Shown: positions 43,053 through 50,827, counted from the first letter of the stretch. The stretch: 64,000 bases of DNA from Billgrantia tianxiuensis (GCF_009834345.1 NZ_CP035042.1:2294001-2358000); one strand, 5' to 3'. Numbers and translations: made by a program. Notes: generated from the letters alone by a model not told the origin.

Positions 43053-44060
43053 ATGAGGTGCACCATGCGCGATTTCCTGAAGCGGCTGCCCAAGGCCGAA
43101 CTCCATCTGCATATCGAGGGCTCCCTGGAGCCGGAGCTGATGTTCGCTCTGGCGCGCCGCAACGGAGTCGAGCTGCCCTATGCGTCGATCGAAGAAGTAC
43201 GCGCCGCCTACGACTTCCAGGACCTTTCCTCATTTCTCGAAGTGTATTACCAGGGCATGAGCGTGCTCAGGCGCGCCGAAGACTTCCACGACCTGGCGAT
43301 GGACTACTTCCGCCGCGCACACGCCGAGGGCGTGGTGCACGTGGAGATGCACTTCGACCCCCAGGCCCATCTGGCGCGCGGCGTCGAGCTCGAAGCGGTC
43401 ATGGAGGGTTTGAGCCTCGCTCGCCGCGAAGCCGAGCGCGAGCTGGGCATGTCCACCGCGCTGATCATGGCCTTCCTGCGCGATCGCCCCGCGGATGAGG
43501 CGATGAAGGTGCTGGACAGCGCCGCCCCCTACTGGGAGATGCTCGATGCCGTCGGGCTCGACAGCGCCGAGCGCGGCCATCCGCCCTCCAAGTTCACCGA
43601 GGTGTTCCAGCGCGCCAAGATGCTGGGCATACCGCGAGTCGCCCATGCCGGGGAGGAAGGGCCTGCCGAGTACATCCGCGAGGCCCTCGATCTGCTCGAG
43701 GTGTGTCGCATCGATCATGGGGTGCGCTGCCTGGAGGACCCGGCCCTGGTCGAGCGGCTGCGTGACGAAGGCGTCGTGCTCACCGTGTGTCCGCTCTCCA
43801 ACGTGCGCCTGAAAGTCGTGGAACGCATCGAGGAGCACCCGCTACCCCTACTGCTCGAGGCGGGATTGCGCCTGACGCTCAACTCGGACGACCCGGCCTA
43901 TTTCGGTGGCGGCATGCTCGACAACTTCATGGCCTGTCACGATGCCTTTGGCTGGTCGAAGGAGACCTTCGTGCAACTGGCCGGCACCGCCATCGAATCC
44001 GCCTTTATGAGTGACAAGCGTCGCCTGGAACTGCATCGGCAGCTGGCCGAGAGCGTCTGA
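43053..44060 (+). CDS. Adenine deaminase (adenosine-deaminase-like family)
   Basis: A 335-residue zinc hydrolase of the amidohydrolase superfamily. Metal ligands are visible: HxH in KAELHLHIEGSLEPELMFAL, His in IPRVAHAGEEGP, and Asp in LRLTLNSDDPAYFGGGM; DHGVRCLEDP holds the catalytic His. The NSDDPAYFGG pattern resembles the bacterial group shown to act on adenine (PA0148-like) rather than on adenosine, so I prefer adenine deaminase. A purine permease of the AzgA family is encoded nearby, which fits adenine salvage. The ATG at 43053 follows AAGGAAATAAAG, 13 bp after cydC, so it may be read from the same transcript. Confidence 0.85.
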   Translation: MRCTMRDFLKRLPKAELHLHIEGSLEPELMFALARRNGVELPYASIEEVRAAYDFQDLSSFLEVYYQGMSVLRRAEDFHDLAMDYFRRAHAEGVVHVEMHFDPQAHLARGVELEAVMEGLSLARREAERELGMSTALIMAFLRDRPADEAMKVLDSAAPYWEMLDAVGLDSAERGHPPSKFTEVFQRAKMLGIPRVAHAGEEGPAEYIREALDLLEVCRIDHGVRCLEDPALVERLRDEGVVLTVCPLSNVRLKVVERIEEHPLPLLLEAGLRLTLNSDDPAYFGGGMLDNFMACHDAFGWSKETFVQLAGTAIESAFMSDKRRLELHRQLAESV

Positions 44061-44082
44061 ACGTTACATGAAGAGCTGAACA

Positions 44083-44112
44083 TAAAAGAGCTCCCCCGGC
44101 CTGGGCCGGGGG
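44083..44112 (-). terminator. Terminator between the adenine deaminase and peroxidase genes
   Basis: CCCCCGGCC-TG-GGCCGGGGG forms a 9-bp GC stem. On the minus strand it is followed by CTCTTTT, so it best fits the end of the peroxidase gene, and it may act in both directions. Confidence 0.8.
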
Positions 44113-44146
44113 AATTCGGGTGCGAGTGGGCCGCGCCGATACCCAG

Positions 44147-45148
44147 TTACGGCAGTGCCGGTACTTGGAACTCAGGCATCTCGCCGGTCAGGGTATGCAG
44201 GAAGGCGGTGATATCGGCAATCACCTCATCCTCGAACTCCCGGTTCAGCATCTCCCGACCCATGATCGCCACGGCCTCCTCGAGGGTCTCGGTAGCGCCG
44301 TTGTTCATGTACGGGTAGGTCACGCCGACGTTGCGCAGGGTGGGCGTGCGGAACTTGTGCATGTCGGCTTCTTCGCCGGTGACCTCGTACCGGCCAACGT
44401 CGGTGGAGCCGGGCACCTGGATGGCGTAGAAATTGCTGTCGGTCAGCGCCGGGCCACGGTGGCAGGCAATGCAACCGCTGTCGACGAAGGCCACCATGCC
44501 ATCCTTTTCCTGCTGATTCAGCGCATTCAGGTCACCGCGCAGATAACGGTCGAACGGTGAGTTCGGCGTGTTCAGCGTGCGCTCGAAGCTGGCGATGGCC
44601 ATGGCCAGGTTGTTGGCGTTGATCGGGCTCTCGTCCTCCGGGAATGCCTCGGCGAACTTCTCCTGATAGAGCGGGAACCCCTCGAGGCGCTCCAGGGCCA
44701 TGTCGAGAGCCATGGCCATCTCGATGTCGGCCTGGATCGGGCCGAGCGCCTGGCCTTCCAGATCGGGCTCGCGACCATCCCAGAACTGGGCACCGAGGAA
44801 GCCGGAGTTCAGCACGGTCGGCGTGTTGCGTTCGCCGATCTGGCCATCGTGGCCGGTAGCGCGAGGAATCCGGTCGCTCCAACCTAGCGCCGGGTTGTGG
44901 CAGGTGGCGCAACTGATCACGCCGCTCGAAGAGATGCGCGGCTCGAAGAACAGCATGTTGCCGAGTTCGACCTTCTCCCTGGTGAGCGAATTTTCCGCCG
45001 GGATCGGCGGCAGGTGGGGCAGCGGCTCGAAGCGGTCGCGATAATTGCCGAGGCCGTCGTCGGCGGTGGCACCGGTAGCCGCCAGAGCGGCGCTCAGCGA
45101 CACTGCGGCGGCGAGACGGGCCGGCCGGACGAGAGCGTGATGTGTCAT
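44147..45148 (-). CDS. Di-haem cytochrome c peroxidase
   Basis: A periplasmic enzyme of 333 residues that reduces H2O2 with electrons from c-type cytochromes. A signal peptide (LAAAVSLSAALAATGATADD) precedes the mature part. Two haem-binding motifs are present: CATCH in SSGVISCATCHNPALGWSD and CIACH in VDSGCIACHRGPALTD. RNTPTVLNSGFLGAQFWDGR and KFRTPTLRNVGVTYPYMNNG are conserved peroxidase segments. The ATG at 45148 is supported by an AAGGGG box upstream. Confidence 0.92.
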   Translation of the reverse strand: MTHHALVRPARLAAAVSLSAALAATGATADDGLGNYRDRFEPLPHLPPIPAENSLTREKVELGNMLFFEPRISSSGVISCATCHNPALGWSDRIPRATGHDGQIGERNTPTVLNSGFLGAQFWDGREPDLEGQALGPIQADIEMAMALDMALERLEGFPLYQEKFAEAFPEDESPINANNLAMAIASFERTLNTPNSPFDRYLRGDLNALNQQEKDGMVAFVDSGCIACHRGPALTDSNFYAIQVPGSTDVGRYEVTGEEADMHKFRTPTLRNVGVTYPYMNNGATETLEEAVAIMGREMLNREFEDEVIADITAFLHTLTGEMPEFQVPALP

Positions 45149-45368
45149 GACGAATCCCCTTGGTTGCAAGCTAGAGACGGTTTTAGCCTGTTATGCAACA
45201 TCAGGTTACGGATGCGTCTTGAGCCGTATCAACCAAGTGAAATGGTCGGAATGGAGTGCTTATTGAGGTGGGTCAAACTTTGCTTCGTTCCGTCCCTTGC
45301 GGGCGAACAAACGCTTGTCTTCAGGCCCCTGAATGTGATCCTCGATAGCCGTTCAATAAGACGGGTAA

Positions 45369-45395
45369 CGGGGCCGGCTTGTGCCGGCCCCGTTT
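45369..45395. terminator. GC-rich terminator-like hairpin downstream of the purine permease
   Basis: CGGGGCCGGC, loop TTGT and GCCGGCCCCG make a perfect 10-bp stem, 3 bp past the permease stop. On the minus strand the following T run is weak (GTTACCC); on the plus strand TTT follows. Confidence 0.6.
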
Positions 45396-45397
45396 GG

Positions 45398-46765
45398 TCA
45401 GTGGGTGGTGACCAGCATCACCACGCTGAGCGCGGCGGAGACCCACATCGCCGGCTTGATGTCGTAGAGCTTGCCGGTGGCCAGCTTGATTAACACGAAG
45501 CTCAGGAAACCGAAGGCAATGCCCAGGGTAATCGAGTAGGTCAGCGGCATCAGGATGATCGCCAGAAAAGCCGGGAAGGCCTGCTCGAACTGCGACCAGT
45601 CGATCTTGCTCACCGGTGCCAGCATGAACAACCCGACCAGCACCAGGGCCGGCGCGGTGGCGATACCGGGCACCAGCGACAGCAGCGGCGAGAGAAACAG
45701 GAAGGGCAGGAACAGCAGGGCGATGGTGACCGCCACCAGGCCGGTACGGCCGCCCTGGGCCACGCCGGCGCCGGACTCGATGAAGGTTTGGGCGGCGCTG
45801 GTGCCCAGCGGCGCGGCAATCATCGAGGCGAAGGCGTCCACGGTCATGGAGCGCTTGAGGTTACGCGGATTGCCGTCCTTGTCCTTGAGATCGGCGGATT
45901 CGGAGAGCGCCATGAAGCACGACAGCGCGTCGAAGAAGTTGGTGAACAGCATGACGAAGATGAACGGCAGGTAAGCGACCTTGAGCGCGCCCCAGATATC
46001 CACCTGCATCACCGCGCTGAAGTCCGGCCAGGCGGCGATACCGCTCCACTCCACCACCACGTCTCCGCCCCACAGCCGCCCCATGGGCGTGGCCAGCAGG
46101 GTGGTCAGCGCAATGCCCAGAATCAGCGCGCCGTTGAAGCGCATGATCACCAGGATGGCGGTGGCCATCATGCCGATAAAGAAAGTGATCAGCGAGGCGT
46201 CCATGCTGCCCAGGGTGACCAGGGTCGCATCGCTACCGACGATGAAGCCGGCGTTCTTGAAGCCGATGAAGGTGATGAACAAGCCGATGCCGCAGGTGAT
46301 GGCATAGCGCAGCGAAGGCGGAATCGCATTGATGATCGCCTCGCGCACGTTGAACATCGCCAGGGTGGCGAACAGCACGCCGGACCAGAACACACAGCCC
46401 AGCGCCACCTCCCAGGAAAGCCCGGCGCCCTGCACCAGGGTGTAGGTGAACAGCGCGTTCATGCCCATGCCCGGCGCCACCAGAATCGGGTTGCGGGCAT
46501 ACAGGCCCATCGCCAGGCTGCTCATGAAACTGATCAGCACGGTGGCGGAGAGCGCAGCCGAGAAGGGGATGCCGGCATGGGAGAGAATCGCCGGGTTGAC
46601 CACGATGATGTACATCGAAGCCAGGAAGGTGGCGATACCGGCCAGGATCTCCGTCTTGACGGTCGAGCCGCGCCGGCTCACGCCGAAGTAGGCGTCCAAC
46701 CAGTTGCCTTGGCCCAGCGACTGGCCGCTTGCCTTTTCGGCCAGGGAGGAGGAAGTCGGTTCCAT
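45398..46765 (-). CDS. Purine (adenine/guanine/hypoxanthine) permease, AzgA-type NCS2
   Basis: A 455-residue protein with about 12-14 membrane segments. The AzgA/PbuG branch is recognised by EILAGIATFLASMYIIVVNP near the N-terminus, the substrate-site motif LVAPGMGMNALFTYTLVQG, FIGFKNAGFIVG, MLFTNFFDALSCFMALSE and SAAQTFIESGAGVAQGGRTG. It imports purine bases by proton symport. The exact substrate is inferred only. The gene sits at the edge of the integron region; its upstream flank (46766-46973) shows no clear promoter or riboswitch. Confidence 0.9.
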   Translation of the reverse strand: MEPTSSSLAEKASGQSLGQGNWLDAYFGVSRRGSTVKTEILAGIATFLASMYIIVVNPAILSHAGIPFSAALSATVLISFMSSLAMGLYARNPILVAPGMGMNALFTYTLVQGAGLSWEVALGCVFWSGVLFATLAMFNVREAIINAIPPSLRYAITCGIGLFITFIGFKNAGFIVGSDATLVTLGSMDASLITFFIGMMATAILVIMRFNGALILGIALTTLLATPMGRLWGGDVVVEWSGIAAWPDFSAVMQVDIWGALKVAYLPFIFVMLFTNFFDALSCFMALSESADLKDKDGNPRNLKRSMTVDAFASMIAAPLGTSAAQTFIESGAGVAQGGRTGLVAVTIALLFLPFLFLSPLLSLVPGIATAPALVLVGLFMLAPVSKIDWSQFEQAFPAFLAIILMPLTYSITLGIAFGFLSFVLIKLATGKLYDIKPAMWVSAALSVVMLVTTH

Positions 46766-47048
46766 AGCTTGTGTCCGTTGTTGTTGGATGGCGTTGTCGA
46801 ATAAGCGTTGTTGGGTGCCGCAGCGACAAGCCTGACCGTTTGGTCAGGCTGTGCACGGCTACAGCCTAGACGTTATTTGACCGATTGGACAGGTGGGTTG
46901 CGACTAACGTCGTAGAGTCGTGACAAGGAGGTCGGGATAGGGGATGAGAGGAGAGAGGACAAGACTCGCCTAGGCGTTGCCCTCAACGTTTCGCTTGGTT
47001 ACGGTGGGTAAAAAGCTGCAGAAGATGGCTAAGTAACCAAGACGTACT

Positions 47049-47115
47049 CAGGGATGCCGCATTAGGGATGATGGGAATCGTCATCCATTCTGCCAGCAGG
47101 GCGGTAGCGTCCCTG
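47049..47115. other. Conserved nested hairpin in leader copy 1
   Basis: CAGGGATGCCGC pairs with GCGGTAGCGTCCCTG across 67 nt, and inside it GGATGAT pairs with GTCATCC. The same structure recurs at 59,881-59,947 with loop changes but intact arms. It lies just beyond the stop of the integrase remnant and could be its terminator or a structured RNA. Confidence 0.6.
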
Positions 47116-47126
47116 AAAATCACGGC

Positions 47127-47186
47127 TCAGCCCAGCGGACTACGCACCCCGGCAAAGCCTTTGCCCAGCACATGCCTCCGCTCCAT
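47127..47186 (-). pseudogene. intI: Integron integrase remnant, last residues only (copy 1)
   Basis: On the minus strand the frame MERRHVLGKGFAGVRSPLG followed by TGA resembles the very C-terminus of integron integrases (tyrosine recombinases ending HVLxRGxxGVRSPL). Its orientation, pointing away from the cassettes with attI behind it, is that of intI in a standard integron. Only about 20 residues are visible. The space between it and attI (about 290 bp) is too short for the missing 300 residues, and no catalytic motif is seen, so most of the gene has been deleted. Recognition rests on a short motif plus position. Confidence 0.65.
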
Positions 47187-47391
47187 AGATCTTCCTGGGC
47201 CGGGGCAGTCGGGCTTTAGGCGCATGGTCGCCTTTATCTTATTAATGAGTTTTAGGGCATGTGTGTGCCACTATACGTGATTTTTATATAAGTAAGCATG
47301 CATAAGATATATTGGTTTCGACAAATCGCGCATGCACGCGAATTCTGCATAGGTAGCTGAGCTATGCTTTGGAGTTATAGGAATCAATAGG

Positions 47392-47423
47392 TTGGGTGGG
47401 GAAGGCGCACTAAATAATAATAT
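47392..47423 (+). promoter_or_regulatory. Candidate cassette promoter (Pc), copy 1
   Basis: TTGGGT at 47392-47397 and TAATAA/TAATAT at 47415-47423 have a workable 17-20 bp spacing. They lie about 57 bp upstream of the attI-like core. A matching pair occurs at the same distance in copy 2. Confidence 0.5.
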
Positions 47424-47473
47424 GAAATGCGCAGGAGTTTTCATCCAATACCAGGACGTGCAGCCCAATCGCT

Positions 47474-47480
47474 GTTACGT
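47474..47480 (+). other. attI-like core site, copy 1
   Basis: GTTACGT marks the end of the conserved leader and the start of the first cassette. The preceding 50 bp (GCGCAGGAGTTTTCATCCAA and a CAGGACG element) are conserved in copy 2, as expected for an integrase-binding attI site. Confidence 0.65.
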
Positions 47481-47498
47481 GTCAAACGATGCCTCATC

Positions 47499-47687
47499 TT
47501 GATTGATAAAGACTTCCCACTTGTCGGCAACTATGCAGTTCAAAGTGACGTTAGCGGCGAAAGTGGTGGAATAGGTATTGAGGTGCTTGAGGGTGATGAT
47601 ATTTCCCTAAAAATCTTTCGAGACGACACCAAGGAAAAAAGAGAAATTCCTTGGGATTTCATCGAATATGATGAGCAAAGCACATAA
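47499..47687 (+). CDS. Cassette 1: small acidic hypothetical protein
   Basis: From a TTG at 47499 the frame gives 62 residues (IDKDFPLVGNYAVQSDVSG to PWDFIEYDEQST). The stop overlaps the R'' end of its attC, as is common in cassettes. An in-frame ATG at 47427 lies before the attI core and would place the start outside the cassette, so TTG is preferred, with doubt. No family is recognised; it looks like a small soluble beta-rich protein. Confidence 0.55.
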   Translation: MIDKDFPLVGNYAVQSDVSGESGGIGIEVLEGDDISLKIFRDDTKEKREIPWDFIEYDEQST

Positions 47688-47765
47688 CCAGGCCAATCAC
47701 AGTGACAGCTTTTCCGTTGCGGCTCCGCCTACACTCCAAATCTGCGCGTGTTGGCAACGTTAGGT
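47682..47765 (+). other. attC site of cassette 1
   Basis: R'' ACATAAC at 47682-47688 and R' GTTAGGT at 47759-47765 enclose an imperfect palindrome (CAGGCCAATCAC against GCGTGTTGGCAACG). Length 84 bp. Confidence 0.88.
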
Positions 47766-47771
47766 AGGAAG

Positions 47772-48398
47772 ATGTTTATGGATTTTAAGTACATCTGGCC
47801 AATTGTAGGAATTGTGCTTGGGTGGTTGTTAGCTGGAATTTCGGCTGGATGGAGAGGGCGCCTTGAGAGGAAGCGCGTCACTGCGAAATTGCTCACCAGA
47901 ATCATCTACATTTATGAAGACTTGCTAATGTTGCAGTCGATAACAGAACCTTTGAAAGATATATCAGAGGATTGGGAAAGCCATGAGAAGCTTCGGCAAT
48001 ATGTCGTCGGCAAGCATTTTCTTTCCTCAGGCGACAGTTTGAGCGCCCTAGATACTCTGATAGATGAATATTCTCAGTACAAGCCTTTAGAGGCAGTAAA
48101 ACTTCGAGGTTTGATGCGGCTGATTACTAAGCATAAAAATGTAAAGCTGTTAGGAAGCTCTAGAGAAGAGCAAAAATACATCTTTTTGCTTTCAGTTTAT
48201 GAGGTGGGTCTCGATCAGTGTGAGACGGCTATAAAGAATTCCCTTGTGAGGATAGCCAATTCTCATGGCTTATATATGTGGTTGAAAATCATGAAGTTTG
48301 TCAAGGAAAAAGATAAGCGGAACCAAATCTCGAATTCTGTTTTAGATGAGATTTACGCTGAGTACCAAAAGAACTCAGAGCAACCTGTGTCCGAATAG
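47772..48398 (+). CDS. Cassette 2: membrane-anchored hypothetical protein
   Basis: The 208-residue product starts at the ATG at 47772, preceded by AGGTAGGAAG. One N-terminal membrane segment (YIWPIVGIVLGWLLAGISAG) is followed by a basic stop-transfer stretch (WRGRLERKR) and a cytoplasmic helical domain of about 170 residues (IYIYEDLLMLQSITEPLKDI, EEQKYIFLLSVYEVGLDQCE). The topology resembles small membrane effectors, but I recognise no family. Upstream in-frame ATG codons fall inside the attC and are rejected. Confidence 0.75.
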   Translation: MFMDFKYIWPIVGIVLGWLLAGISAGWRGRLERKRVTAKLLTRIIYIYEDLLMLQSITEPLKDISEDWESHEKLRQYVVGKHFLSSGDSLSALDTLIDEYSQYKPLEAVKLRGLMRLITKHKNVKLLGSSREEQKYIFLLSVYEVGLDQCETAIKNSLVRIANSHGLYMWLKIMKFVKEKDKRNQISNSVLDEIYAEYQKNSEQPVSE

Positions 48399-48400
48399 AT

Positions 48401-48485
48401 ACCTAACAAGCTGTTGTAGTTTGTTCCAGTCTATGGCCTCCACCGGACGCTCTTGTCAGGGCACCGCTAAACAAAAGCGTTAAGC
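48401..48485 (+). other. attC site of cassette 2
   Basis: R'' ACCTAAC (48401-48407) and R' GTTAAGC (48479-48485), 85 bp, 3 bp after the cassette 2 stop. The centre has CTCCACCGGACG typical of attC stems. Confidence 0.87.
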
Positions 48486-48496
48486 AGAAGGGAAAT

Positions 48497-49054
48497 ATGC
48501 CTCACCTCATAGATTTTGATGGATTGGAGCACGATCTTTTTGTCCTTCAGCATACTGCGTATGGCAGCCGGGAGTTTTGCGAAAAATTCGATCTCAATAT
48601 GGATTGTGATGACGGCGACTACGAATGGTGGGAATACAAAGGGCTGTTAAAAAGCTACGTAGGCAACAAAATCATAGAGTCAGCAATTAAGCTGAGAATG
48701 GTTCAAGACTTTGCGAAACATGACGATGATGAGCTTGATGTAAAGGCTTTCGACAGAGAGGCAAGACATGGATTGGTCATAGGATCTATCTCTGGACTAT
48801 CTACGCCCCTCAGTTTACGTGAGTCCTGCAACAAAATCGTTCATGCGACAGAAGCAAGAATGCACTGGATGAACTCCCAGAATAAGCCTGAGGTAGAGTA
48901 TTGGAGCGGTGTCTACGAGCTCTTCGGTGAAAGTAGAGGTAAAGGCTGGCAGGTAGATTTGAATATTCCTGAGTGGTGTACCGCCATGATCCGCTTCAAC
49001 AAGACGATGCAGGAAGAAGTCGATTGGCACCATGCCTACAAGCATGATTGGTAA
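48497..49054 (+). CDS. Cassette 3: hypothetical protein
   Basis: 185 residues from an ATG preceded by GAAGGGAAAT. The protein is acidic and soluble with many aromatic residues (DCDDGDYEWWEYKGLL, EVDWHHAYKHDW). A central helix HGLVIGSISGLSTPLSLRES is followed by CNKIVHATEARMHW. No membrane segment or known motif is seen. The short distance (12 bp) to the preceding attC and 1 bp to the following attC define a complete cassette. Confidence 0.75.
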   Translation: MPHLIDFDGLEHDLFVLQHTAYGSREFCEKFDLNMDCDDGDYEWWEYKGLLKSYVGNKIIESAIKLRMVQDFAKHDDDELDVKAFDREARHGLVIGSISGLSTPLSLRESCNKIVHATEARMHWMNSQNKPEVEYWSGVYELFGESRGKGWQVDLNIPEWCTAMIRFNKTMQEEVDWHHAYKHDW

Positions 49055-49132
49055 GCTTAACAATCGGCTGCGCAGTGACCGATTTTCCGCCGCTTCGCGG
49101 CTCGAAACCGGCGCTTGAGCCGGGCGTTAAGT
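49055..49132 (+). other. attC site of cassette 3
   Basis: R'' GCTTAAC (49055-49061) and R' GTTAAGT (49126-49132) with a strong internal palindrome (CAATCGGCTGCGC, CCGCCGCTTCGCGGC, GCGCTTGAGCCGGGC). 78 bp. Confidence 0.9.
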
Positions 49133-49147
49133 GTAATTGGTGAATTC

Positions 49148-49369
49148 ATGAAGAAAGATATTCAAATCCTTTTTGGTGCTGCCGCTGAAAATGGTAGAGG
49201 CGGTGAATTCGGGATTGATGACGATGGTCAGCTTTACTGGAACGGAAAGCCTGTCGTAACCGAGAAAAAGGTGAAGCTGCAATGGTGGGTAAACTGTTCA
49301 GCAATCGCTGCAGCTGCGTCAACAGTGATCATGGCAATAGTATCTGTAGTTGATTTTATTCGGTGCTAG
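49148..49369 (+). CDS. Cassette 4: small single-pass membrane protein
   Basis: 73 residues from the ATG at 49148. The N-terminal half is polar (MKKDIQILFGAAAENGRGGE, then FGIDDDGQLYWNGKPVV). The C-terminus is one hydrophobic segment (CSAIAAAASTVIMAIVSVVD) and ends FIRC. This polar-head, C-terminal-anchor plan recurs in small cassette proteins, but no family is recognised. An earlier in-frame ATG at 49115 lies within the attC and is rejected. Confidence 0.7.
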   Translation: MKKDIQILFGAAAENGRGGEFGIDDDGQLYWNGKPVVTEKKVKLQWWVNCSAIAAAASTVIMAIVSVVDFIRC

Positions 49370-49372
49370 AAT

Positions 49373-49451
49373 ACTTAACAATCACATTAAGTCCGCTCAC
49401 ATCGTTCGCCCGACGCTCGCAAGCTCGCGCGGCTTACATTAAGCGTTAGCC
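49373..49451 (+). other. attC site of cassette 4
   Basis: R'' ACTTAAC (49373-49379) and R' GTTAGCC (49445-49451), 79 bp. Its right half (GACGCTCGCAAGCTCGCGC) is nearly repeated in the truncated attC at 50,097-50,135. Confidence 0.85.
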
Positions 49452-49484
49452 GTCTGTTCTTAGGAAGAATAATCGGGTCTTACA

Positions 49485-50096
49485 ATGAAAAAAACAATTG
49501 AAATCACACTCATGTTTGCAATAGTTCTGTCGCTTGCAGGATGCGCCGCGTGGGGCAAGCGGTCATCGGTCGCATTTGTAAAAAATTCCGGGGGAAGTCT
49601 TTCGATATGAAACGCAGAGATGTCAGCAGCCGTTGGTTACGAAACGGGCCAAATATGTATGCAGAGAGCCCTTGCTATCACGACTATCGATGCAAAGGCT
49701 ACTATAAAAGTTTCAGAAGCTATGCTTGCATTAGCTGAAGCTTCTCAAGATGCAGCAAAAGGTGGTGACAGTGCTGACCTTGCAAATGTAGCTGCGTCCT
49801 TAAAACAAACGGCGACTCTATTGACAACGTCAACGGAGCGAACAACGTTTCTGGATTTAGGTATGTTTTATTTATGCCAGATTTCTGCAAATGGTGGATT
49901 AACTGACACGCAAACCGCCGAGCTTGTGAAAATCATCGCTATCTCGGGCTCTTCAATAAATACTAGTGAAATGGTAAGGCAATCGAAGCAGCTAACTCAG
50001 TGTCTATCACGGATGGGGTCAACGATGCAACGCCGCGAATACCCCTGGATCAATAGCGATTGCCAGCATCTTACGGATAAAAATCGCGTCAATTAG
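49485..50096 (+). pseudogene. Cassette 5: lipoprotein gene with an internal stop and altered 3' end
   Basis: From an ATG at 49485 the frame encodes a lipoprotein signal (TLMFAIVLSLAGCAAWGKRS) and then meets a TGA at 49608-49610. The same frame continues without interruption from MSAAVGYETGQICMQRALAI (49620) to a TAG at 50096. It includes alanine-rich helical parts (EAMLALAEASQDAAKGGDSA). The unbroken protein would be about 203 residues. The 3' end runs into a truncated attC, so the original C-terminus may be lost. A 41-residue lipoprotein could still be made. Confidence 0.65.
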
Positions 50097-50135
50097 GACG
50101 CTCGCAAACTCGCGCCTATTAAGCGGGCGTTAGGT
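50097..50135 (+). other. Truncated attC after cassette 5 (right half only)
   Basis: GACGCTCGCAAACTCGCGC and R' GTTAGGT (50129-50135) match the right half of the preceding attC (49373-49451). No R'' or left arm is found upstream, where coding sequence continues. Confidence 0.7.
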
Positions 50136-50141
50136 TTAATC

Positions 50142-50786
50142 ATGCTGAAACGAATGAGAAACCCATCCCAACACTTGAAGAGCTGGTTCATGCGCCAACC
50201 AGGATTTCGTTTTTTACGCGAAGAGATAAGCTGGTCCCGATTGAAGCAAGTTCATCAGCTAAAGGTGGTTCAAACCATGTACGTTTGGCTGTTTATCGTG
50301 CCAGTTGCTGCCAAGAGTCTGCACAGAATAGAAGAATTTGTGAGGATAACTATTCTTGGTCATACATTTGAGCTTGTCACGACATTGCCGTTTTCCTGGC
50401 ATCTCTTCTACGGCAGTGCACTTTGTTTTGTACTTGGTAACCTGTTCTTTTTCATGTACTGTCCACAATTCATCCGAGATCATGCCACGCCTACCGAGTT
50501 CAAAGATGCCGGAAAAGGGGTGCAGCACCTCTATGAATATGCTCTGGCGGCGAATTTGGATTGGGACAGGATTCGTCGCGACGCGAATCTCTTTAATCCG
50601 GAGAATGAGGATACGCCAGAGGAAAAACTAAACCGAATGTTTTGGTCGGTCCAGAAGATGGTAAACCAACACCTCCCAAGCGCACGTTTGGCCGCCGTCA
50701 CATTATACGGTCTTGCCGCGCTACTGATCGCCTGGGTAATTTTGGAAAACACGCAGGTGGTGCTGCAGTTTGCGATGCGACAATGA
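50142..50786 (+). CDS. Cassette 6: membrane protein of unknown function
   Basis: 214 residues from an ATG just after the attC R' end. Hydrophobic segments occur around residues 45-60 (TMYVWLFIVPVAAKSL), 85-113 (PFSWHLFYGSALCFVLGNLF) and at the C-terminus (LAAVTLYGLAALLIAWVILE). A soluble middle part carries EYALAANLDWDRIRRDANLF. I recognise no family. The stop is directly followed by a collapsed attC of only 18 bp. Confidence 0.75.
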   Translation: MLKRMRNPSQHLKSWFMRQPGFRFLREEISWSRLKQVHQLKVVQTMYVWLFIVPVAAKSLHRIEEFVRITILGHTFELVTTLPFSWHLFYGSALCFVLGNLFFFMYCPQFIRDHATPTEFKDAGKGVQHLYEYALAANLDWDRIRRDANLFNPENEDTPEEKLNRMFWSVQKMVNQHLPSARLAAVTLYGLAALLIAWVILENTQVVLQFAMRQ

Positions 50787-50804
50787 ACCTAATTACTGTT
50801 AGGT
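50787..50804 (+). other. Collapsed attC remnant
   Basis: ACCTAAT-TACT-GTTAGGT: an R''-like and a perfect R' sequence separated by 4 bp. It sits immediately after the cassette 6 stop, where a full attC is expected. The simplest reading is deletion of the hairpin centre. Confidence 0.6.
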
Positions 50805-50827
50805 CGGGAAACATCATCGGAACGACG

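Larger units (their letters stand above)
46974..47480 (+). repeat. Integron leader copy 1 (attI-side platform)
   Basis: This segment of about 505 bp is repeated in diverged form at 59,806-60,313. Both copies start at GCGTTGCCCTCAACG and end at the GTT core where the first cassette begins. From left to right it holds an inverted repeat (46994-47003 with 47032-47041, CTTGGTTACG type), a long hairpin (47049-47115), a minus-strand intI tail, a variable AT-rich part, a rightward promoter and the attI-like core. By eye the copies agree at roughly three quarters of positions, with the strongest matches at the two ends. The stretch 46,766-47,498 holds no intact gene. Confidence 0.8.

Noticed and set aside
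46766..46973. A purine riboswitch upstream of the AzgA-type permease
   Set aside because: I looked for the conserved purine aptamer core and loop pairs on the minus strand and did not find them.
46994..47041. Inverted repeat CTTGGTTACG ... AGTAACCAAG read as an attC site
   Set aside because: The order of the boxes is reversed (GTT first, AAC last) compared with attC, and there is no cassette before it. It is more likely a terminator or binding palindrome.
47068..47280. An ORF beginning MMGIVIHSASRAVAS, with a relative at 59,900-60,184 beginning MMENVIHFASRAVAS
   Set aside because: Both are antisense to the integrase tail and the hairpin, agree only where the DNA repeat is conserved, and diverge in frame and length afterwards. 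The repeat explains them better than a shared gene.
49608..49610. The in-frame TGA as a selenocysteine codon
   Set aside because: No SECIS-like element or selenoprotein family is apparent, and the cassette is otherwise damaged. A point mutation or a short lipoprotein is simpler.
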